Origin: Nitriliruptoraceae bacterium
GTDB taxonomy: Bacteria > Actinomycetota > Nitriliruptoria > Nitriliruptorales > Nitriliruptoraceae
Assembly: GCA_007118045.1 (NCBI GenBank)
Contig: SKTG01000305.1
Span: forward strand, 1 to 6,798
Direction: 5' to 3'
DNA: 6,798 bases
Part shown: one piece after another, positions 5,652-6,798 of the stretch
How positions within the stretch are numbered: position 1 is the stretch's first letter
How the letters are laid out: the number at the start of each line of letters is the position of its first letter
The notes under the pieces: model-generated
Told to the model about the DNA's origin: nothing
Database searches by the model: none
Seen by the model: only the letters and a program-made list of their open reading frames with translations
Made by a program: the position numbers and the translations under genes

Positions 5652-5659
5652 AGCACCTG

Positions 5660-6778
5660 ATGCAGATCGCACGGAGAGCAGCACGAGGTGGGGGCAGTGC
5701 CCACCGGTTGCGGCGCACGGGCGCCGCGACGCTCGCACTCGCGCTGGTCCTCGCCGCCTGCAACGGCGACGCGGACGAGCCGGACGTCGACGACGACACC
5801 GAGGACACGGTCGACGACGATGCCGATGACGCGGACGCCGACGAGGCGGACGACGAAGCCGACGACGAGGAGGCGGCCGAGACGGACTGGGAGCCGGACG
5901 GCACCATCACGATGGTCGTGCCGTTCGCCGCGGGAGGCGGCAGCGACGTGCTCGGGCGCGCGGTGGCCGAGGGCCTCGAGGAGGTCCGTGACGTCGACGT
6001 CTCGGTCGACAACCGGACCGGCGGCGCCGGCGGTGTCGGGTACGGCTACTTCCTCGAGCAGAGCGGCGACCCGCTGTACCTGCTGCCGGCCGAGGTGACG
6101 CGGTCGGTGCTCCCCGCGACCCAGGAGGTCCCCTTCGACTGGGACACCTGGACCGACGTGGGCATGTTCTTCGAGGACGTCGGCTACGTCGTGGTCAGCG
6201 AGGAGTCCGAGTGGGAGGACATCGAGACCTTCATCGAGGACGCCCAGCAGGCCTACGAGGACGGCGCGCCCCTCACGATGGGCGTCCCGGCCGCCGGCGG
6301 CATCGACCAGGTGCTGGTCGAGGGCCTCGCGGAGGTCAACGACTTCGAATGGGAGATCGTCGCCTACGACGGTACGGGTGAGACCAACCCGGCACTGCAG
6401 GGCGGCGACATCGACGCCACGATCGGCAACCCGAGCGACAGCCGCCAGGAGATCGAGTCGGGGCTGTTCCGTCCGCTGCTCGGTTTCGCGGAGGAGCGGC
6501 TCGACGACGAGCTGTTCGAGGACGTCCCGGTCTCGCAGGAGTTCGACTGGGGCTTGACGGCGACCAAGTACCGCGGTGTCATCCTTCCCCCGGACGTCCC
6601 GGAGGAGGCGGTGGACTGGTACGAGGCCGCGCTGCGCGACTGGACGGAGACCGAGGGCTTCGACGAGTACCGCGAGAACGCCGGTCTGGCGGAGAACATC
6701 CTGTGGCGCGAGGAGTGGCCCGAGTTCATCGAGGAGTGGAACGAGCAGGTCCTGCCCGGCCTCGAGGCCGAGGAGTGA
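5660..6778 (+). CDS. TctC/Bug-family solute-binding lipoprotein of a tripartite tricarboxylate transporter
   Basis: Extracytoplasmic substrate-binding protein of 372 residues. The N terminus is a lipoprotein signal: basic residues (MQIARRAARG..RLRR), a hydrophobic core ATLALALVL, and the lipobox LAAC with the lipidated Cys34. Residues 37-76 form a linker with 26 Asp/Glu in 40 positions and no basic residue. The mature domain starts at about 80 with TITMVVPFAAGGGSDVLGRA, the Bug/TctC opening strand and glycine loop that bind a carboxylate, followed by VDNRTGGAGGVGYGYF (110-125), typical of the family. YDGTGETNPALQGGDIDATIGNPS (about 235-258) matches the second-domain region where the usual motif reads GGxxxxAL.GG.vD. 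The length exceeds the usual 300-330 because of the linker. TctC proteins deliver citrate-like or other carboxylates to the TctA/TctB membrane subunits, which are not in the window and probably follow downstream. The substrate is unknown; a link to the CoA-transferase operon is plausible but unproven. Confidence 0.9.
   Translation: MQIARRAARGGGSAHRLRRTGAATLALALVLAACNGDADEPDVDDDTEDTVDDDADDADADEADDEADDEEAAETDWEPDGTITMVVPFAAGGGSDVLGRAVAEGLEEVRDVDVSVDNRTGGAGGVGYGYFLEQSGDPLYLLPAEVTRSVLPATQEVPFDWDTWTDVGMFFEDVGYVVVSEESEWEDIETFIEDAQQAYEDGAPLTMGVPAAGGIDQVLVEGLAEVNDFEWEIVAYDGTGETNPALQGGDIDATIGNPSDSRQEIESGLFRPLLGFAEERLDDELFEDVPVSQEFDWGLTATKYRGVILPPDVPEEAVDWYEAALRDWTETEGFDEYRENAGLAENILWREEWPEFIEEWNEQVLPGLEAEE
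5767..5888 (+). repeat. Low-complexity GAC/GAG-rich tract encoding an acidic linker
   Basis: The stretch after the lipobox codon is made of repeated gac, gat, gag, gcg and gcc codons, giving irregular D-D-x and D-A-D-E runs. It codes for the flexible tether between the lipid anchor and the binding domain. There is no exact repeat unit, so it is low complexity rather than a true tandem repeat, though it is likely prone to length changes by slippage. Confidence 0.8.
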
Positions 6779-6798
6779 TCGCGACGTCGAACCGGTAG

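Noticed and set aside
5001..5660. Plus-strand frame of 219 codons across the Usp gene and the divergent promoter region
   Set aside because: It runs antisense to the Usp gene and through the promoters, and the translation is low-complexity with no domain.
5424..5738. N-terminal extension of the universal stress protein to 5738
   Set aside because: It would overlap the start of the TctC gene and add about 105 residues unlike any Usp domain. The ATG at 5423 has a strong GAGGTGG.
1..6798. CRISPR arrays, tRNA or rRNA genes, insertion sequences, phage or toxin-antitoxin genes
   Set aside because: No spaced identical repeats, cloverleaf, transposase-like protein or terminal inverted repeats were seen. 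The region reads as ordinary chromosomal metabolic genes with uniform composition.

Overview
The window is very GC-rich (strong G/C bias at third codon positions) and its proteins are markedly acidic. With SD-preceded ATG/GTG starts and a lipoprotein that has a long Asp/Glu-rich linker behind its lipobox, this fits a high-GC Gram-positive actinobacterium, perhaps a salt- or alkali-tolerant lineage such as Nitriliruptoria. That placement is inferred from style only; there is no rRNA or other marker gene here.

Layout, left to right. (1) The 3' part of an L-asparaginase gene (+, 1-757), cut by the window edge. (2) A convergent FadR/FCD-type GntR regulator (-, 783-1532) whose 5' leader contains two perfect 8-bp hairpins. 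(3) A divergent control region (1533-1797) with a sigma70-like promoter and a perfect 15-bp operator-like palindrome, TTTGGTC-T-GACCAAA. (4) A tight three-gene operon on +: class III (CaiB/BaiF) CoA-transferase (1798-2982), crotonase-fold protein (2982-3758, sharing one base with the previous stop codon) and MFS transporter (3778-5004). (5) A universal stress protein on - (5007-5423), ending 2 nt from the MFS stop. (6) A second divergent control region (5424-5659). (7) A TctC/Bug-type substrate-binding lipoprotein (+, 5660-6778), probably the first gene of a tripartite tricarboxylate transporter whose membrane genes would lie beyond the window.

Working model (inference): the FadR-type regulator senses a carboxylate or acyl-CoA and controls the divergent operon through the palindrome. 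The MFS protein, and perhaps the TctC system, imports a carboxylate. The CoA-transferase activates it, and the crotonase acts on the resulting acyl-CoA. This resembles the carnitine system in logic (transporter, CaiB, CaiD), but with a different transporter, and the crotonase lacks both classical catalytic glutamates. Its chemistry is therefore not ordinary enoyl-CoA hydration, and the substrate cannot be named from sequence. That module is the best candidate here for something undescribed; the other genes look like ordinary members of known families.
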